Positions 63,738-64,000 of a stretch of DNA of 64,000 nucleotides are shown here, piece after piece. The stretch is from contig OW203993.1 of NCBI GenBank assembly GCA_934047225.1, positions 23,202,069 through 23,266,068 of the forward strand, written 5' to 3'. The position numbers and the translations under genes are program-made. The notes beneath the pieces were generated by a model. That model was not told where the DNA came from. It saw only the letters and a program-made list of their open reading frames with translations, and searched no databases. Position 1 is the first letter of the stretch; each line of letters begins with the position of its first letter. The stretch comes from Ypsolopha sequella (taxonomy: Eukaryota; Arthropoda; Insecta; Lepidoptera; Ypsolophidae).

Positions 63738-64000
63738 TAATATTCGTCCAAATACGCGAATATCGCTACATAAATAGATGAATATACGCCAAGCAAGGTG
63801 CCATCATTAGGTTTGGAAGCAAAAATGTAAAGATACTTTAGATGTTATTTGGCGAATCTATTTATCTTCAATTAGATAAATAGACGATATACTCTGTAAG
63901 ATGGATCTGATCCACGATCTGGACGGCGACCTGTCTTACTTATGTTTTAGCGAAAATGTGATTTTTGAGGGTTAAGATGTACCTATGTCAAACCCGATGT

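Noticed and set aside
63343..63777. 144-codon frame at the right end
   Set aside because: It runs through both arms of a hairpin MITE, so its two halves are inverted copies of each other; no protein family fits.

Overview
The window looks like a nuclear stretch of an insect genome, most likely a moth or butterfly. It is AT-rich, its introns are long and packed with transposons, and it carries repeat families I associate with Lepidoptera: the 'GGTTCCGTA...GACAGACAGAC...GGAACCCTAAAAA' family, tRNA-derived SINEs, RTE-like tails ending in 'GGCTGATGGATGG', and many fold-back MITEs. The species cannot be read from the sequence.

Only two host genes are supported, and they converge. (1) 511-24517, plus strand: ten 3' exons of a mitochondrial-clan cytochrome P450. 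Splice phases are consistent throughout, and the I-helix, ExxR, PERW and haem-binding motifs are all present. The N-terminus lies left of the window. (2) 56430 down to 31868, minus strand: a complete nine-coding-exon gene for a single-pass zona-pellucida (ZP) domain protein of about 3,153 residues. It has a signal peptide and a ZP domain, then about 121 copies of a 20-residue C-x8-C proline/threonine-rich module. An 8,257-bp exon encodes almost all of these. A basic cleavage region, a transmembrane helix and a short tail follow. It is probably an apical extracellular-matrix (cuticle or lumen) protein. About 7.3 kb of repeat-filled DNA separates the two 3' ends. I see no evidence that the genes work together.

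The rest is mobile DNA and its debris. 0.6-1.3 kb: a 77-bp minisatellite that has copied the end of a P450 exon with its 5' splice site. 6.2-9.1 kb: a Lepidoptera-type repeat holding a small MITE and a 2.2-kb THAP-containing, P-element-like transposon with perfect TIRs and an 8-bp TSD. 10.9-14.2 kb: nested fold-backs, a retrotransposon tail with a 20-bp minisatellite, and a hAT-type MITE. 15.4-16.3 kb: a Penelope-like element with a GIY-YIG remnant in head-to-head inverted form. 18-24 kb: TTAA and 9-bp-TSD MITEs, non-LTR retrotransposon fragments, a 1-kb element with 343-bp TIRs, and a SINE. 24.5-31.9 kb: several fold-back MITEs and another LINE end. 43-57 kb: RTE fragment, hAT-like element, Helitron-like end, minisatellite and MITEs inside or near ZP introns. 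57.7-59.0 kb: a frameshifted mariner inserted into a MITE. 62.0-63.0 kb: a pair of TTAA-flanked 423-bp elements. No rRNA, functional tRNA or CRISPR array was seen.
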